Part shown: positions 17,511 to 26,539 of the stretch, piece after piece
Layout: every line of letters begins with the position of its first letter
How positions within the stretch are numbered: the stretch's first letter is position 1
From: Alteriqipengyuania flavescens
Lineage (GTDB): Bacteria > Pseudomonadota > Alphaproteobacteria > Sphingomonadales > Sphingomonadaceae
DNA: 64,000 nucleotides
Assembly (NCBI RefSeq): GCF_030406725.1
Contig: NZ_CP129107.1
Span: forward strand, 992,001 to 1,056,000
Direction of reading: 5' to 3'
Notes under the pieces: generated by a model
Database searches by the model: none
What the model was told of the DNA's origin: nothing
The model's input: the letters and a program-made list of their open reading frames with translations, nothing else
Program-made: the position numbers and the translations under genes

Positions 17511-18209
17511 TTACCCCTTTCGCGCCAAGAAGCAGATGTGGCCCGAGAAGCGCAGCTTGGCGTAATTCTGCGTGCGCGCATCCCAGCCTTTAAGCTTCGC
17601 GGCGACCGCGAACAGCGGGTAGGCGAGTGGCAGGCGGCCGATGGTCCGCATCGACAGCTGCCGCGCGATCAAGGCCATGCCTTCGATCCCCGGGCGCATC
17701 GCGTCCAGCACCAAGCCGTTGTCTTCGACGATGCGGAACAGGCCGTAAGGCGTGTAGTTGAAGATCGAGAACGAGTGATACGGCTCGAGGTTGGACAGCG
17801 AGCCGGCGAAGATCCCGCCCGATTTCAGCACGCGGGCGATTTCCGCCACCACCCGGTCGGGATGGCGGACATGTTCGAACACCTGCCGCGAATAGACGAT
17901 GTCGAAACTGTCGTCGGCAAAGGGCAAATCGGTGCCGCTGTAGCTGACGAACCTGCCGTCCTCGCGCGTGCGACTGGCGACTTCGGGCGAAACCTCGATA
18001 TCGCAGCCGGTGTAGTCTGCCCCGGGCGCAAGGGCGCGGATGAGGTCGAGGCCGCGCCCGTCGCCGCAGCCCAGGTCGAGCACCCTGGGCGCGTCCGCAC
18101 CGCACCGTGCCAGCGCCTCGGCGACCATGTCCTCCGCGCTGGAGGTGCGCGCATGGTCGCCGGGGATGGTGCGCGCGATCAGCTCGTATTCGGGGCCGTG
18201 GATGCCCAC
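17511..18209 (-). CDS. Class I SAM-dependent methyltransferase
   Basis: 232 residues with a standard Rossmann methyltransferase core: motif I VLDLGCGDGRGLDLI (about 40-54), motif II GCDIEVSP, motif III SYSGTDLPFADDSFDIVYSRQVFEHV and IARVLKSGGIFAGSLSN. The C-terminal third has a lid-like region. The start is GTG 18209, 2 bp after the purD stop, so it is expressed with purD. The substrate cannot be inferred from sequence; the family (Methyltransf_11/25) covers many small-molecule methylations. Confidence 0.85.
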   Translation of the reverse strand: MGIHGPEYELIARTIPGDHARTSSAEDMVAEALARCGADAPRVLDLGCGDGRGLDLIRALAPGADYTGCDIEVSPEVASRTREDGRFVSYSGTDLPFADDSFDIVYSRQVFEHVRHPDRVVAEIARVLKSGGIFAGSLSNLEPYHSFSIFNYTPYGLFRIVEDNGLVLDAMRPGIEGMALIARQLSMRTIGRLPLAYPLFAVAAKLKGWDARTQNYAKLRFSGHICFLARKG

Positions 18210-18211
18210 GC

Positions 18212-19507
18212 TCAGGCCCTTTTGCGTTGCCGCTCGCGCGCGATCTCGCGGTGGCCGATGTCGCTGCGGTAGAAGCCGGTCGCAAAATCGATCCTGGCCA
18301 CGGCGGCATAGGCGGCATCGCGCGCGGCCTCGACCGTCGGGCCGGTGGCGGTAACGTTGAGCACGCGCCCGCCCGCGGCGACCAGCGCGCCGTCCTCCAT
18401 CCGCGTGCCGGCGTGGAAGACCTTGGCGCCCTCAGCCTCGGCGTCCTGCAAGTCGATCGTGCCGCCGCGTGCCGGGGTGCCGGGATAGCCTTCGGCCGCC
18501 ATCACCACCGTCATGGCGGTGTCGGGCGACAGCTGCGGTGCGCCGATCCCGGCCAGTTCGCCCCTCGCGCAGGCGAGCATCAGTTCGCCGAGATCGCTTT
18601 CCAGCCGGGTCATCAGCACCTGGCATTCGGGATCGCCGAAGCGGCAATTGTATTCGATCAGCTTGGGGCCGTCTGTCGTCAGCATCAGGCCGGCATAGAG
18701 CACGCCTGAATAGGGTGTGCCTTCCGCCTTCATTGCGGCGACCGTGGGCCGGATGATCTCCGCCATTGCCCGCTCGCGCAGCTCCGGCGTCAGGACGGGC
18801 GCGGGGCTGTAGGCGCCCATGCCGCCGGTGTTGGGGCCGGTGTCGCCGTCGCCCACGCGCTTGTGATCCTGCGCGCTGCCGCACGGCACCACGGTCTCGC
18901 CGTCGGTGATGGCGAACAGGCTGGCTTCCTCGCCGGTAAGGAATTCCTCGATCACGACCTGCGACCCGGCATCGCCGAATTTGCCGCCGAACATTTCGGC
19001 TAGCGCCTCGTGCGCTTCGCTCGCGCTCTCTGCGATGACAACGCCCTTGCCCGCCGCCAGCCCGTCGGCCTTGATGACATAGGGCGGCTCGCCCAGCTTC
19101 TCGAGCGCGGCGAGCCCTTCGTCGTAGGTCGCGACTTCGAAATAACGCGCGGTGGGTATGTCTGCCCGGTCGCACAAACGCTTGGTAAAGGCCTTGCTGC
19201 CTTCCAGCTGCGCTGCCGCCTTGTCGGGCCCGAACACGGGGATGTCGCTGGCGCGCAGGCTGTCGCCCAGTCCGTCGACCAGCGGCGCTTCCGGCCCGAT
19301 GACCACCAGGCCGATGTCGTTCTCGGCGCAGAACGCGGCGACCTCACCGTGATTCTTGGCGTCGAGCGGCACGTTGCGCCCGCATTCCGCCGTCCCCGGG
19401 TTGCCCGGGCTGACGAAAAGCGTACCGCCGCCCAGCACGCGGGATTGCGCCAGCTTCCATGCCAGCGCATGTTCGCGTCCGCCCGAACCGATGAGCAGGA
19501 TATTCAT
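18212..19507 (-). CDS. purD: Phosphoribosylamine--glycine ligase
   Basis: 431-residue ATP-grasp enzyme of purine synthesis, joining glycine to phosphoribosylamine. It starts [22 protein letters not shown], diagnostic of PurD. Later motifs are [62 protein letters not shown] and [23 protein letters not shown] 19507-19505 overlaps the ATG of xseA (19506-19508) on the other strand. A 5' extension of the reading frame exists but would run through xseA. The methyltransferase gene follows. Confidence 0.97.
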   Translation of the reverse strand: MNILLIGSGGREHALAWKLAQSRVLGGGTLFVSPGNPGTAECGRNVPLDAKNHGEVAAFCAENDIGLVVIGPEAPLVDGLGDSLRASDIPVFGPDKAAAQLEGSKAFTKRLCDRADIPTARYFEVATYDEGLAALEKLGEPPYVIKADGLAAGKGVVIAESASEAHEALAEMFGGKFGDAGSQVVIEEFLTGEEASLFAITDGETVVPCGSAQDHKRVGDGDTGPNTGGMGAYSPAPVLTPELRERAMAEIIRPTVAAMKAEGTPYSGVLYAGLMLTTDGPKLIEYNCRFGDPECQVLMTRLESDLGELMLACARGELAGIGAPQLSPDTAMTVVMAAEGYPGTPARGGTIDLQDAEAEGAKVFHAGTRMEDGALVAAGGRVLNVTATGPTVEAARDAAYAAVARIDFATGFYRSDIGHREIARERQRKRA

Positions 19508-20990
19508 GGCCGACCCCCATAGCAGCGATGCCGATGTTCCGAATGGCGATCTGGTAGCGAAGGGCGTGCGCGGGGACAACGCCGAGCCGGTTTCCGTCAG
19601 CGAGATATCCGCGCGTTTGAAGCGCATGGTGGAGGGCGAATTCGGCTACATCCGGCTGCGCGGGGAGCTTTCGGGCGTGAAGCGGGCAGCATCGGGCCAC
19701 GTCTATTGCGCGCTGAAGGACGACAAGGCGGTGCTCGACGGGGTGATGTGGCGCGGCACCGCGCAGCGGCTCGCGTTCGCGCCGGAAGACGGGCTGGAAG
19801 TCGTCGCGACCGGCAAGCTGACGACCTATCCGGGCCGCTCGAAATACCAGATCGTGATCGAACGGATGGAGATCGCGGGGGAGGGCGCGCTGCTCGCCCT
19901 GCTCGAAAAGAACCGGCTGCGGTTCGAGGCGGAGGGGCTGTTCGCCGCATCGCGCAAGCAGCCGCTGCCGTTCCTGCCGCGTAGGATCGGCGTCGTGACG
20001 TCTCCTACAGGGGCGGTCATCCGCGACATCCTCCACCGACTGGCCGACCGCTTCCGGGTCCACGTGATGCTGTGGCCGGTCATCGTGCAGGGGCAGGGCG
20101 CGGCGGAGCAGGTCGCCGCCGCCATCCGCGGCTTCGACGCCATGCCAAAAGACGGCCCCCTCGCGCAGCCCGATCTGCTCATAGTAGGCCGCGGCGGCGG
20201 CTCGATCGAGGATTTGTGGGCCTTCAACGAGGAAGTCGTGGTGCGCGCCATCGCGGAATGCAGCATCCCGCTGATCAGCGCGGTCGGCCATGAAACCGAC
20301 ACCACGCTGGCCGATTTCGCCGCCGACCGCCGCGCGCCCACACCCACAGCAGCGGCCGAAATGGCGGTGCCCGTCCGGGCGGAACTTGCCTTGCAGATAG
20401 ACGATCTCGCCCTGCGCCAGCGCCGCTTCGCCCCCCGTCCGGTGACGCTGGGGCGCGAACGGCTGGAGGCGCGCTGGCAGCGCCTGCCCCGGCCCGAAGC
20501 CCTCACCCAGCAAGCCGCACAGAAGCTCGACGATCTCGGCGAAAGGCTGCGGCGCGGCCTTGCCGACCGGGCGGCGAAGGCGCGCGAGCCGCTGCTAGGC
20601 TGGGCGGGTAGGCTGCAATCGGGCCTCGCCCAGCGCGGCATCGCGGAACGCCGCCGGCAGCTGGACCGGGCGAAGCTCGCACCTCGGCTGCTCCAGCGCA
20701 ACGCGCGCACTGCGCAGGAACGCTTCGCCGGTCTTGCGCGCGTTTTCGGGACGCTCAGCCCGCTCGGCCCGCTCGACCGCGGCTTCGCGCTCGTCACCGG
20801 GCTTGACGGCAACCCGCGGACGTCGGCCGCCGCTGCCCGGCAGGAAGCCTCGCTGGTGCTACGCTTCAAGGACGACACAGTGGAGGTGACAACCGGCAGC
20901 GCGCCGGCCGTCAGCCAGCCCACCGTCAGGCCGAAAGCGAAGCGCGCGCCCGCAAAGCCTCCCGGTGCGGACCAACCGAAATTGCTTTAG
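19506..20990 (+). CDS. xseA: Exodeoxyribonuclease VII large subunit
   Basis: 494 residues. The N-terminal OB-fold (about 15-115) includes [29 protein letters not shown] and [26 protein letters not shown]. The catalytic domain follows, with [34 protein letters not shown] and [28 protein letters not shown]. The C-terminal helical region ends with a basic tail. It degrades single-stranded DNA with XseB (not in the window). The start codon overlaps that of purD by two bases on the opposite strand, so its leader and ribosome-binding site lie inside purD. Confidence 0.96.
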   Translation: MADPHSSDADVPNGDLVAKGVRGDNAEPVSVSEISARLKRMVEGEFGYIRLRGELSGVKRAASGHVYCALKDDKAVLDGVMWRGTAQRLAFAPEDGLEVVATGKLTTYPGRSKYQIVIERMEIAGEGALLALLEKNRLRFEAEGLFAASRKQPLPFLPRRIGVVTSPTGAVIRDILHRLADRFRVHVMLWPVIVQGQGAAEQVAAAIRGFDAMPKDGPLAQPDLLIVGRGGGSIEDLWAFNEEVVVRAIAECSIPLISAVGHETDTTLADFAADRRAPTPTAAAEMAVPVRAELALQIDDLALRQRRFAPRPVTLGRERLEARWQRLPRPEALTQQAAQKLDDLGERLRRGLADRAAKAREPLLGWAGRLQSGLAQRGIAERRRQLDRAKLAPRLLQRNARTAQERFAGLARVFGTLSPLGPLDRGFALVTGLDGNPRTSAAAARQEASLVLRFKDDTVEVTTGSAPAVSQPTVRPKAKRAPAKPPGADQPKLL

Positions 20991-21017
20991 CGTCGCCGGA
21001 CCCCTACATGGTCCGAC

Positions 21018-21224
21018 ATGTTGTTTTCCCGCCAGGATGGCCCCGCCCAACTCGTCTACAGCGCCAACGATTTCCGCATCGTGCGCCCCGGTAAATTCGT
21101 CTTCTGCGCCGCGACCGAAGCGGAAATCCCGCTCGAGGCGCTGCGTTATTGGAGCGTCGACTTGCAGGAAGCCTACGCCACGGCCGAAGCCGCGACGCAG
21201 CGCCTGATGGGCGAGGGCGAATGA
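21018..21224 (+). CDS. DUF2093 domain protein
   Basis: 68-residue protein. The whole length matches the small alphaproteobacterial DUF2093 family: FVRQ/RQDGPAQLVYSANDFRIVRPGKFVFCAATEAEIPLEALRYWSVDLQEAYA. The family has no known function but is commonly found next to xseA. ATG 21018 is 28 bp after xseA. Its stop overlaps the ATG of the following peptidase gene, so xseA-DUF2093-peptidase may form one unit. Confidence 0.85.
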   Translation: MLFSRQDGPAQLVYSANDFRIVRPGKFVFCAATEAEIPLEALRYWSVDLQEAYATAEAATQRLMGEGE

Positions 21225-22132
21225 GGCTTTTCGCGAGCGTCGCCACGGCCACGTTGCTGTCCGCCTGCATCCCGCAAGTGGACACCGCCGATACCTCTGG
21301 CAGGGCGCCTGCACCCGCTCCGACGATCACGCCGCAGGTTGCCGCCCCTCCGCCGGCGGTCGCTATCCCCGTGCCTGCGGAATTCACCGCCCTGGAGGGT
21401 GAGTTCACCCAAGGCGGCTTCGTGCGCGGCTACGCCCCTGTCGGGACGGTCGCACTGACCATCGACGACGCGGAGGTCGCGCTCGGTGTGGACCGCTATT
21501 TCTTTGCCGGCATCAATCGCGATTCCCAAAGCAGCGCCACACTCGTCGCGAGACTGGAAGACGGGCGCATCCTACGGGAGACGATAGAGGTATCACCGCG
21601 CGAATGGCGGCTGGAGCGGGTCAATCTCGCCCGTCCCACCGGCAGCGCCAGCGAGGCATTCATGCGCCGCCGCGCGCCGGAACTGGCCCGGATCAACGCC
21701 GCGCGCGACGTCCGCTCGGATATCGACGGTTGGCGGCAGGACTTCGTCTGGCCGGTAAAAGGCCGCATCTCCGGCATGTTCGGGTCCCAGCGAATCTATC
21801 GCGGCGTTCCCGGCAGCTACCACTCCGGTATCGACATCGCGCCGGGTGCCGGGGTGCCCTTCGTCGCGCCGGCGGACGGAGTTGTAGTGCTCGCTGCGCC
21901 CGAGGAATTCTCGCTCGAAGGCAAGCTCCTCATCGTCGACCACGGCAACGGCCTCAACAGCGCGTTCCTCCACGCAAGCGAACTGGCGGTGGGGGAAGGC
22001 GAAACCGTGCGGCAGGGTCAGTATCTCGGCAGGATCGGCGCGACTGGCTCGGCCACCGGCCCGCACTTGCACTGGAGCGTAAAGTGGGGCGCGGCGCGGC
22101 TCGATCCCATCCTCCTGACCGGCCCCATGTAA
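21221..22132 (+). CDS. M23-family (LytM-type) metallopeptidase lipoprotein
   Basis: 303 residues with lipobox LLSAC near residue 15, so membrane-anchored in the periplasm. After a Pro-rich linker and a beta-rich domain comes the LytM peptidase domain (about 190-300), with YHSGIDIAPGAGVPFVAPADGVV, LLIVDHGNGLNSAFLHASEL, GQYLGRIGATGSATGPHLHWSVKWG. The zinc ligands HxxxD (HSGID) and HLH are present, so it is probably an active peptidoglycan endopeptidase or an activator of an amidase. ATG 21221 overlaps the DUF2093 stop. Confidence 0.9.
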   Translation: MRLFASVATATLLSACIPQVDTADTSGRAPAPAPTITPQVAAPPPAVAIPVPAEFTALEGEFTQGGFVRGYAPVGTVALTIDDAEVALGVDRYFFAGINRDSQSSATLVARLEDGRILRETIEVSPREWRLERVNLARPTGSASEAFMRRRAPELARINAARDVRSDIDGWRQDFVWPVKGRISGMFGSQRIYRGVPGSYHSGIDIAPGAGVPFVAPADGVVVLAAPEEFSLEGKLLIVDHGNGLNSAFLHASELAVGEGETVRQGQYLGRIGATGSATGPHLHWSVKWGAARLDPILLTGPM

Positions 22133-22142
22133 AGCGCCCGCG

Positions 22143-23114
22143 ATGGCGGTTTCGCGCAGTCGCCTTGGCGCAGCGTTGCTGCTGGCGCTCGCCGCCGCGC
22201 CGGGGCAGTGCATCCGGCACGAACCGCCTCCTTCGAACGACCGCGTCGGGCTGGAGCTGGCGGAGATTCCGCTCGACCCCGCCGTCGCTGTCGCGCGCGG
22301 CGGAGCGGACATCGCGCTCGAACAGGCGTGGGAGATCACGAGCCCGTTTACCGGCTTCGGCAGCCTGTCCGGCCTAGCCGTGCAGCGCAGCGGCCGGCTG
22401 GTGGCGGTGAGCGACCAGGGCATGCGCATCGGCTTCGCCCCGCCGCCCGCGCGGCCCGACCCGGTATTTGAAGCCGTATCCGACAAGCAAGTCGTCAAGA
22501 ACCTGCGCGATCTCGAAGCGGTCGCCATCGATCCCGCGGGGCGCGAATGGGTCGCTTTCGAAGGCGCCGACAAGCTCGCTTGGCGCGCTACGGCGCGCGA
22601 GCCGTGGCGCTATGTCGAAACCCCCGGGACCGCAGACTGGCCTGCCAACGGCGGGGCCGAAACGATGATCTTCCTGACTGGCGGCGAACTGCTCCTCGTA
22701 GAAGAAGCGACCGATGCGCACAGGGCCGCGCGCGCCGTGCTTTATAGCGACTTGGCAGCAGCGCCACTGCGCTTCTCTCTCCGCCCGCCGCTTGGCTACC
22801 GCACGACCGATGCGGCGACCTTGCCCGACGGGCGAGTGCTCATCCTGCTGCGTGGATTGCGCGTCATGCCCCCCGGCTTCCTTGCTAAGATCGTTCTGGC
22901 GGACCCTGAGGCTATCCGCGAGGGCGCGGTCTGGTCGGGCGTCGAAATCGCCCGCATCGCCGCACCCGCGCCGGTCGACAATATGGAAGGGATCGCGGTG
23001 GCGCCGCGCCCCGACGGTGCGCTCGACGTCTGGCTGGTCAGCGACGACAACGGCGTGCAGTTGCAGCGCACGGTGCTGATGCGGCTGCGCTATCGCCCGC
23101 CGCCGCGCGGATGA
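22143..23114 (+). CDS. Esterase-like activity of phytase family protein, secreted
   Basis: 323 residues. A signal peptide (LGAALLLALAAAPGQC) is followed by a predicted beta-propeller-type region with FTGFGSLSGLAVQRSGRLVAVSDQGMRIGF, VKNLRDLEAVAIDPAGREWVAFE and the C-terminal VDNMEGIAVAPRPDGALDVWLVSDDNG. These LSGLA and ME.IAV...DG....L.SDDN repeats are typical of the phytase-like esterase family (PF13449). Substrate unknown. A Cys after the hydrophobic stretch could be a lipidation site (APGQC), though the lipobox is poor. It ends just before a bidirectional terminator. Confidence 0.82.
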   Translation: MAVSRSRLGAALLLALAAAPGQCIRHEPPPSNDRVGLELAEIPLDPAVAVARGGADIALEQAWEITSPFTGFGSLSGLAVQRSGRLVAVSDQGMRIGFAPPPARPDPVFEAVSDKQVVKNLRDLEAVAIDPAGREWVAFEGADKLAWRATAREPWRYVETPGTADWPANGGAETMIFLTGGELLLVEEATDAHRAARAVLYSDLAAAPLRFSLRPPLGYRTTDAATLPDGRVLILLRGLRVMPPGFLAKIVLADPEAIREGAVWSGVEIARIAAPAPVDNMEGIAVAPRPDGALDVWLVSDDNGVQLQRTVLMRLRYRPPPRG

Positions 23115-23123
23115 CGGACAGCA

Positions 23124-23154
23124 AAAAGGGCGCTGCCGTCATGGCGCGCCCTTC
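23124..23154 (-). terminator. Bidirectional rho-independent terminator
   Basis: Inverted repeat AAGGGCGC (23127-23134) / GCGCCCTT (23147-23154), flanked by an A-run at 23124-23128 that reads as T's on the minus strand, and by TTCTT on the plus side. It lies between the convergent phytase-like gene and rpmB and can end both transcripts. Confidence 0.7.
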
Positions 23155-23190
23155 TTGCACTTGCGGCGCGGGCCGTGGGCCCGCAACCGG

Positions 23191-23487
23191 TCAGGCTGCC
23201 TGTTCGGCGCCTTCGCTCTTCTTCAGCTCGCGCTTCACCTTGAGCGCGCGGGCCGACAGCTTCGCGTCGGGCGTCTTCATCAGCCAGTTGTCGAGGCCGC
23301 CATTGTGCTCGACCGAGCGCAGCGCGTGCGTCGTGACGCGAAACTTGAAGCTGCGGTCCAGCTTTTCGCTGAGCAGCGTCACGTTCTGCAGGTTGGGCAG
23401 GAAGACACGCTTGGTGCGGTTGTTGGCGTGGCTTACGTTGTTGCCGACCTGGCGGGTCTTGCCGGTCAGTTCGCAGATGCGCGACAT
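23191..23487 (-). CDS. rpmB: 50S ribosomal protein L28
   Basis: 98 residues, starting [29 protein letters not shown], with the L28 signature [16 protein letters not shown] and the C-terminal [19 protein letters not shown]. The length and extended C-terminal tail are those of alphaproteobacterial L28. It is a structural component of the large subunit. It stands alone, transcribed towards the terminator at 23124-23154. Confidence 0.97.
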   Translation of the reverse strand: MSRICELTGKTRQVGNNVSHANNRTKRVFLPNLQNVTLLSEKLDRSFKFRVTTHALRSVEHNGGLDNWLMKTPDAKLSARALKVKRELKKSEGAEQAA

Positions 23488-23609
23488 GGTTGGTTCTCGT
23501 TCAAATCTTCGGGTTTCACAGGAAAGGCGCGCGCATAGCGGCGCCCGTGCGAATCGTCAAGCGACGAGCGCCATTGCGGCGCTTGCCCGGGGGCACTAGC
23601 AGAAAGGCG

Positions 23610-24068
23610 ATGGCAGCGCACCCCTTCTCGCATTTCATGAACGAGGCGCTGGCGCTGGCGCGCGAAGCGGCGGCGGCGGGCGAGGTGCCGGTCGGCGCCG
23701 TGGTGGTTTCGGGCGGCACCATTGTCGGCTGCGGACGCAACCGCACGCTGGCCGACCATGACCCCAGCGGACACGCGGAAATCGTCGCCTTGCGCGATGC
23801 CGCGCAAACGCTTGGCAACCACCGGCTGGGCAATTGCGACCTGTGGGTCACGCTGGAGCCGTGCGCGATGTGCGCCGGTGCCATCGCCCACGCGCGGATC
23901 GCGCGGCTCTACTACGGGGCTTCCGATGCGAAAGGCGGCGCGGTGGAGCACGGTGCGCGCCTGTTCGCGCAGGCCCAGACAATCCACGCCCCGCAAGTCT
24001 ATTCCGGGATGGCGGCGGACGAGGCGGCTGCCCTGCTGCGCGAATTCTTTGCCGAGCGGCGGGGCTAG
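23610..24068 (+). CDS. tadA: tRNA-specific adenosine deaminase
   Basis: 152-residue zinc deaminase converting A34 to inosine in the tRNA-Arg(ACG) anticodon. Zinc and catalytic motifs are HAE (residues 55-57, SGHAEIVALRDA) and PCAMC (84-88, LEPCAMCAGA). The later RLYYGASDAKGGAVEHG and C-terminal LLREFFAERR are typical of TadA. ATG 23610 gives the usual length. Note the unrelated tad (pilus) genes nearby share the name only. The stop overlaps that of the convergent RNase T2 gene by 4 bp. Confidence 0.92.
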   Translation: MAAHPFSHFMNEALALAREAAAAGEVPVGAVVVSGGTIVGCGRNRTLADHDPSGHAEIVALRDAAQTLGNHRLGNCDLWVTLEPCAMCAGAIAHARIARLYYGASDAKGGAVEHGARLFAQAQTIHAPQVYSGMAADEAAALLREFFAERRG

Positions 24069-24790
24069 AGGCCGCGCCAGATCTTGAGCGGCGCGTTGTC
24101 GGCAAGTCCGTAGCGCGTGCGATCGCATCGTACCGGCATGAAGTCACGCCCGTAGCAGAGCCGAACTTCCTGCAGCCAACCGCGCGCATTTGCCTTGATA
24201 CCGACCATCGAAGGCTGGAAGGGCGGGTTCGCCTCGGCGAACCGTTGCCGAAGGATCCCCGCGTTCAGCCCGTCTTCGCGGGATAGCCGGTCGAGATCGG
24301 GCCAGCGCAGCGAATTCCACAGGATGCCCGACACCTTGAAGTAAGTATCCGGCCGGCGCACCATGCAGGTGCCGTGCTTCGCCCATTGCCGGGCCGCCAG
24401 CCGCGCGGAGGGCGAGCGGCACATCTGCGCGCCGAGAAGCGTGGGGGAGGGCTGGCGCGCTGTCGGGCACCATTGCGGCCAGCGGCCCCCGCGCCCGTCC
24501 GGCCACAGGCCATGCAATACCATCCCGAAGCGCCCACTGCGCCCGGAACACTGGCGCGCCTGTGAGGCCTGCCGCGTGCGCGTCCGGCAGAATTCCGGCG
24601 ACCAGCTTGCGGCGAGGGTATAGCCCGTTACCGGCATGACCCGCACGGGGCCGTCGCGCCGCACGGGCGGGACGATGATCCGCGCGGGGGCCCTGCACTG
24701 GTAGGCTTGCGCCAAGGCATCGGCAGGCGGCCAAGCGACCCACGACGACAAGGCGACGAATAGAACGCTTGCCGACGCTTTGCTTATCAT
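24065..24790 (-). CDS. Ribonuclease T2 family protein, secreted
   Basis: 241 residues with a signal peptide (VLFVALSSWVAWPPADALA, cleavage near 28). The two RNase T2 motifs are visible: CAS I MVLHGLWPDG, with catalytic His93, and CAS II RQWAKHGTC (133-141), with Lys137 and His138. The glutamate usually seen in CAS II (HEWxKHGTC) is replaced by Gln here, so catalytic efficiency may be lower. Multiple cysteines fit a disulfide-bonded periplasmic enzyme. ATG 24790 overlaps the stop of the upstream membrane-protein gene by 4 bp, so the two are coupled. Confidence 0.88.
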   Translation of the reverse strand: MISKASASVLFVALSSWVAWPPADALAQAYQCRAPARIIVPPVRRDGPVRVMPVTGYTLAASWSPEFCRTRTRQASQARQCSGRSGRFGMVLHGLWPDGRGGRWPQWCPTARQPSPTLLGAQMCRSPSARLAARQWAKHGTCMVRRPDTYFKVSGILWNSLRWPDLDRLSREDGLNAGILRQRFAEANPPFQPSMVGIKANARGWLQEVRLCYGRDFMPVRCDRTRYGLADNAPLKIWRGL

Positions 24791-25221
24791 TCGTCGATGA
24801 CGGTGCCCGGTGCCCGGCTCGCGCGAAAATAGTTCTCGGCATCCTTGCGGAAAAGCAGGAGCGCAGCGAGCACCCAGATGGCGAAGCGCGCGATTTCCAG
24901 GGAAGTGCCGAAAGCACCCATTCTGGCGGCGAGCAGCGGCGCGTTTGCGGCGGTGAGGGCGAGCACGACCATCGCGAATATTGTGAAAATCCATCGCGCG
25001 ATCGAGCTTGCCCGCAGGACTATGAAGAACCAGAGGGCAGCGAACAGCACGATCAGGAACAAGACGCCGGCTGCCAGAAAAAGCGCCGGATCGGCGCCCG
25101 ATTCGGCAAGGCCGCTCGCTTCAGTAGAAAGCTCGCGGTTCACGATCGCCGCGCAGATATTCAGAATTACGCCTAGCCAGAAAAGGGCGTTGAAAAAGCG
25201 TATCGATGGCGGTTTTTGCAT
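24787..25221 (-). CDS. Four-helix membrane protein of unknown function
   Basis: 144 residues with four predicted membrane segments: FNALFWLGVILNICAAIV (about 10-28), LFLAAGVLFLIVLFAALWFFIVL (47-69), IFTIFAMVVLALTAANAPLL (78-97) and IARFAIWVLAALLLF (110-124). No catalytic motif or family is recognised. It ends 4 bp inside the RNase T2 gene start. Base composition is a little lower in GC than the neighbours. Confidence 0.7.
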   Translation of the reverse strand: MQKPPSIRFFNALFWLGVILNICAAIVNRELSTEASGLAESGADPALFLAAGVLFLIVLFAALWFFIVLRASSIARWIFTIFAMVVLALTAANAPLLAARMGAFGTSLEIARFAIWVLAALLLFRKDAENYFRASRAPGTVIDE

Positions 25222-25278
25222 TGTGGTGGCCCCCTCACGAAGCCGACGCGTAGCGGATGGCCCCGCGCGGATAAAGCA

Positions 25279-25752
25279 TCATTTGATGGAGGAGAGCGGG
25301 GCGAACATCGCCGCCGCTGCTCCGCCCGCGATGGCGACGCCGTAAGGCAGGGTCATGGCGCCTTGCGCATCGCCGCTGCCTCGAACCTTCGCGACGAGCC
25401 ACCATACGCCCGCCAGGAGCGCGCCGCACAGTGCGACGAGCACCAGCAGCCGGATCGCTTCGCCGAGCGCGAACCAGCCGGCGATCCCGGTATAGAACTT
25501 GGCATCGCCGCCGCCCCAGAACTTGATCGCATAAATCGCCATGCCGACGACCAGCGCCGCGAGGGCATGAAGCGCGTGGTTGCCCGTGACGGACCAGCCC
25601 GAGGCGTAGGCGGTAAAGCCCAGCCCGGTTACGAGCAGCGCGAAGCTGACCCAGTTGGGGATGCGCCGCGATCGCAGGTCCGAAACCGCGCCGACCGCGA
25701 TCAGGAGGGCGAAGATCGCTCCTCCGACCAGGATGCCTGCGTTTGCCAGCAC
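25279..25752 (-). CDS. Prepilin peptidase, A24 family (CpaA/TadV-like)
   Basis: 157-residue polytopic membrane protein. The aspartyl residues of the A24 active sites are seen in SDLRSRRIPNW (about 25-35) and in the region FWGGGDAKFYTGIAGWF (about 88-104, GGGDAK being the second site). It would cleave Flp-type prepilins. It belongs to the tad remnant with the TPR gene and tadC on the same strand (6-bp gap), but no pilin gene is visible in the window. Confidence 0.88.
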   Translation of the reverse strand: MLANAGILVGGAIFALLIAVGAVSDLRSRRIPNWVSFALLVTGLGFTAYASGWSVTGNHALHALAALVVGMAIYAIKFWGGGDAKFYTGIAGWFALGEAIRLLVLVALCGALLAGVWWLVAKVRGSGDAQGAMTLPYGVAIAGGAAAAMFAPLSSIK

Positions 25753-25758
25753 GTGCGA

Positions 25759-26535
25759 TCAGTTGCCGAACTGGATGCGCACGGGATAGCGGCCGCCCGC
25801 GCCGCCCTGCGCCACTTGCACGCCGCGGCGATAGGGCTGGGGGCCCGTCACCCGGGTCACGCCCTGGGTGGTGATGAACACTTCGCGATTTGCGGCGGCA
25901 ACCTGCGGTGCTCCCGAACCGACGCGGACTTCGAGCGGACGCTGAGTCGCGGCGGCGAGGGGCCGTGCGGGCTGCTCTGCTCGCGCCGCGACCATGATCG
26001 TGTTCGGCCGGGCTTCGGCGCCCGGACGGGTCGGCGTGAAAGGCTCGAATGCCGCGGCAAAGCCCATGCTGCTGACAGCTTCCGGCATTGCCGGCACGTC
26101 GGCGGGAGCGGTTTCTGTGGGCGCGTCCTGGGCCTCGGCAAATACGGGCGCTTCCACGGTGACGCTACCTTCGAGGCGGGCCAGGTTGCGGGCGAATTTC
26201 TCGTTCTCCGGCGCAAGTGCGATGGCTTCGCGGAAATAGCGTTCGGCCAGGTCTTCCCGCCCGATCCGCGCGTAGGACACGGCCAGGCCATTCGCCGCAT
26301 CGGCGGCATAGTCGCGGTGCACGCCCGCCTGCCGGAAAGCATCGATGGCGGCGGTGACGCGGCCATGGGCGAGGTGGGTCCGGCCTGCCTCGAGGCGCTC
26401 GGCGAAATATTCGTCGAGCGAGGCGCCGGATGCGTTCTCCGCACTTTGCGTGCCGCCCGGCGTGGTCATGGCCGAGCATGCGCCCAGCGCGAGCGGCGCG
26501 GCGACGAGGATGGCGATGGTGGCGGGCTTCTTCAT
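25759..26535 (-). CDS. TPR lipoprotein, TadD-like
   Basis: 258 residues. The signal and lipobox are LALGAC (Cys 20). TPR-like helices follow (AGRTHLAHGRVTAAIDAFRQAG, ADAANGLAVSYARIGREDLAERYFREAIALAPENEKFARNLARLEG), then a long Ala/Pro-rich linker and a C-terminal strand region ending RRGVQVAQGGAGGRYPVRIQFGN. TadD proteins assist outer-membrane secretin assembly in Flp pilus systems. Position directly after tadC supports the call. Confidence 0.82.
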   Translation of the reverse strand: MKKPATIAILVAAPLALGACSAMTTPGGTQSAENASGASLDEYFAERLEAGRTHLAHGRVTAAIDAFRQAGVHRDYAADAANGLAVSYARIGREDLAERYFREAIALAPENEKFARNLARLEGSVTVEAPVFAEAQDAPTETAPADVPAMPEAVSSMGFAAAFEPFTPTRPGAEARPNTIMVAARAEQPARPLAAATQRPLEVRVGSGAPQVAAANREVFITTQGVTRVTGPQPYRRGVQVAQGGAGGRYPVRIQFGN

Positions 26536-26539
26536 GGGA

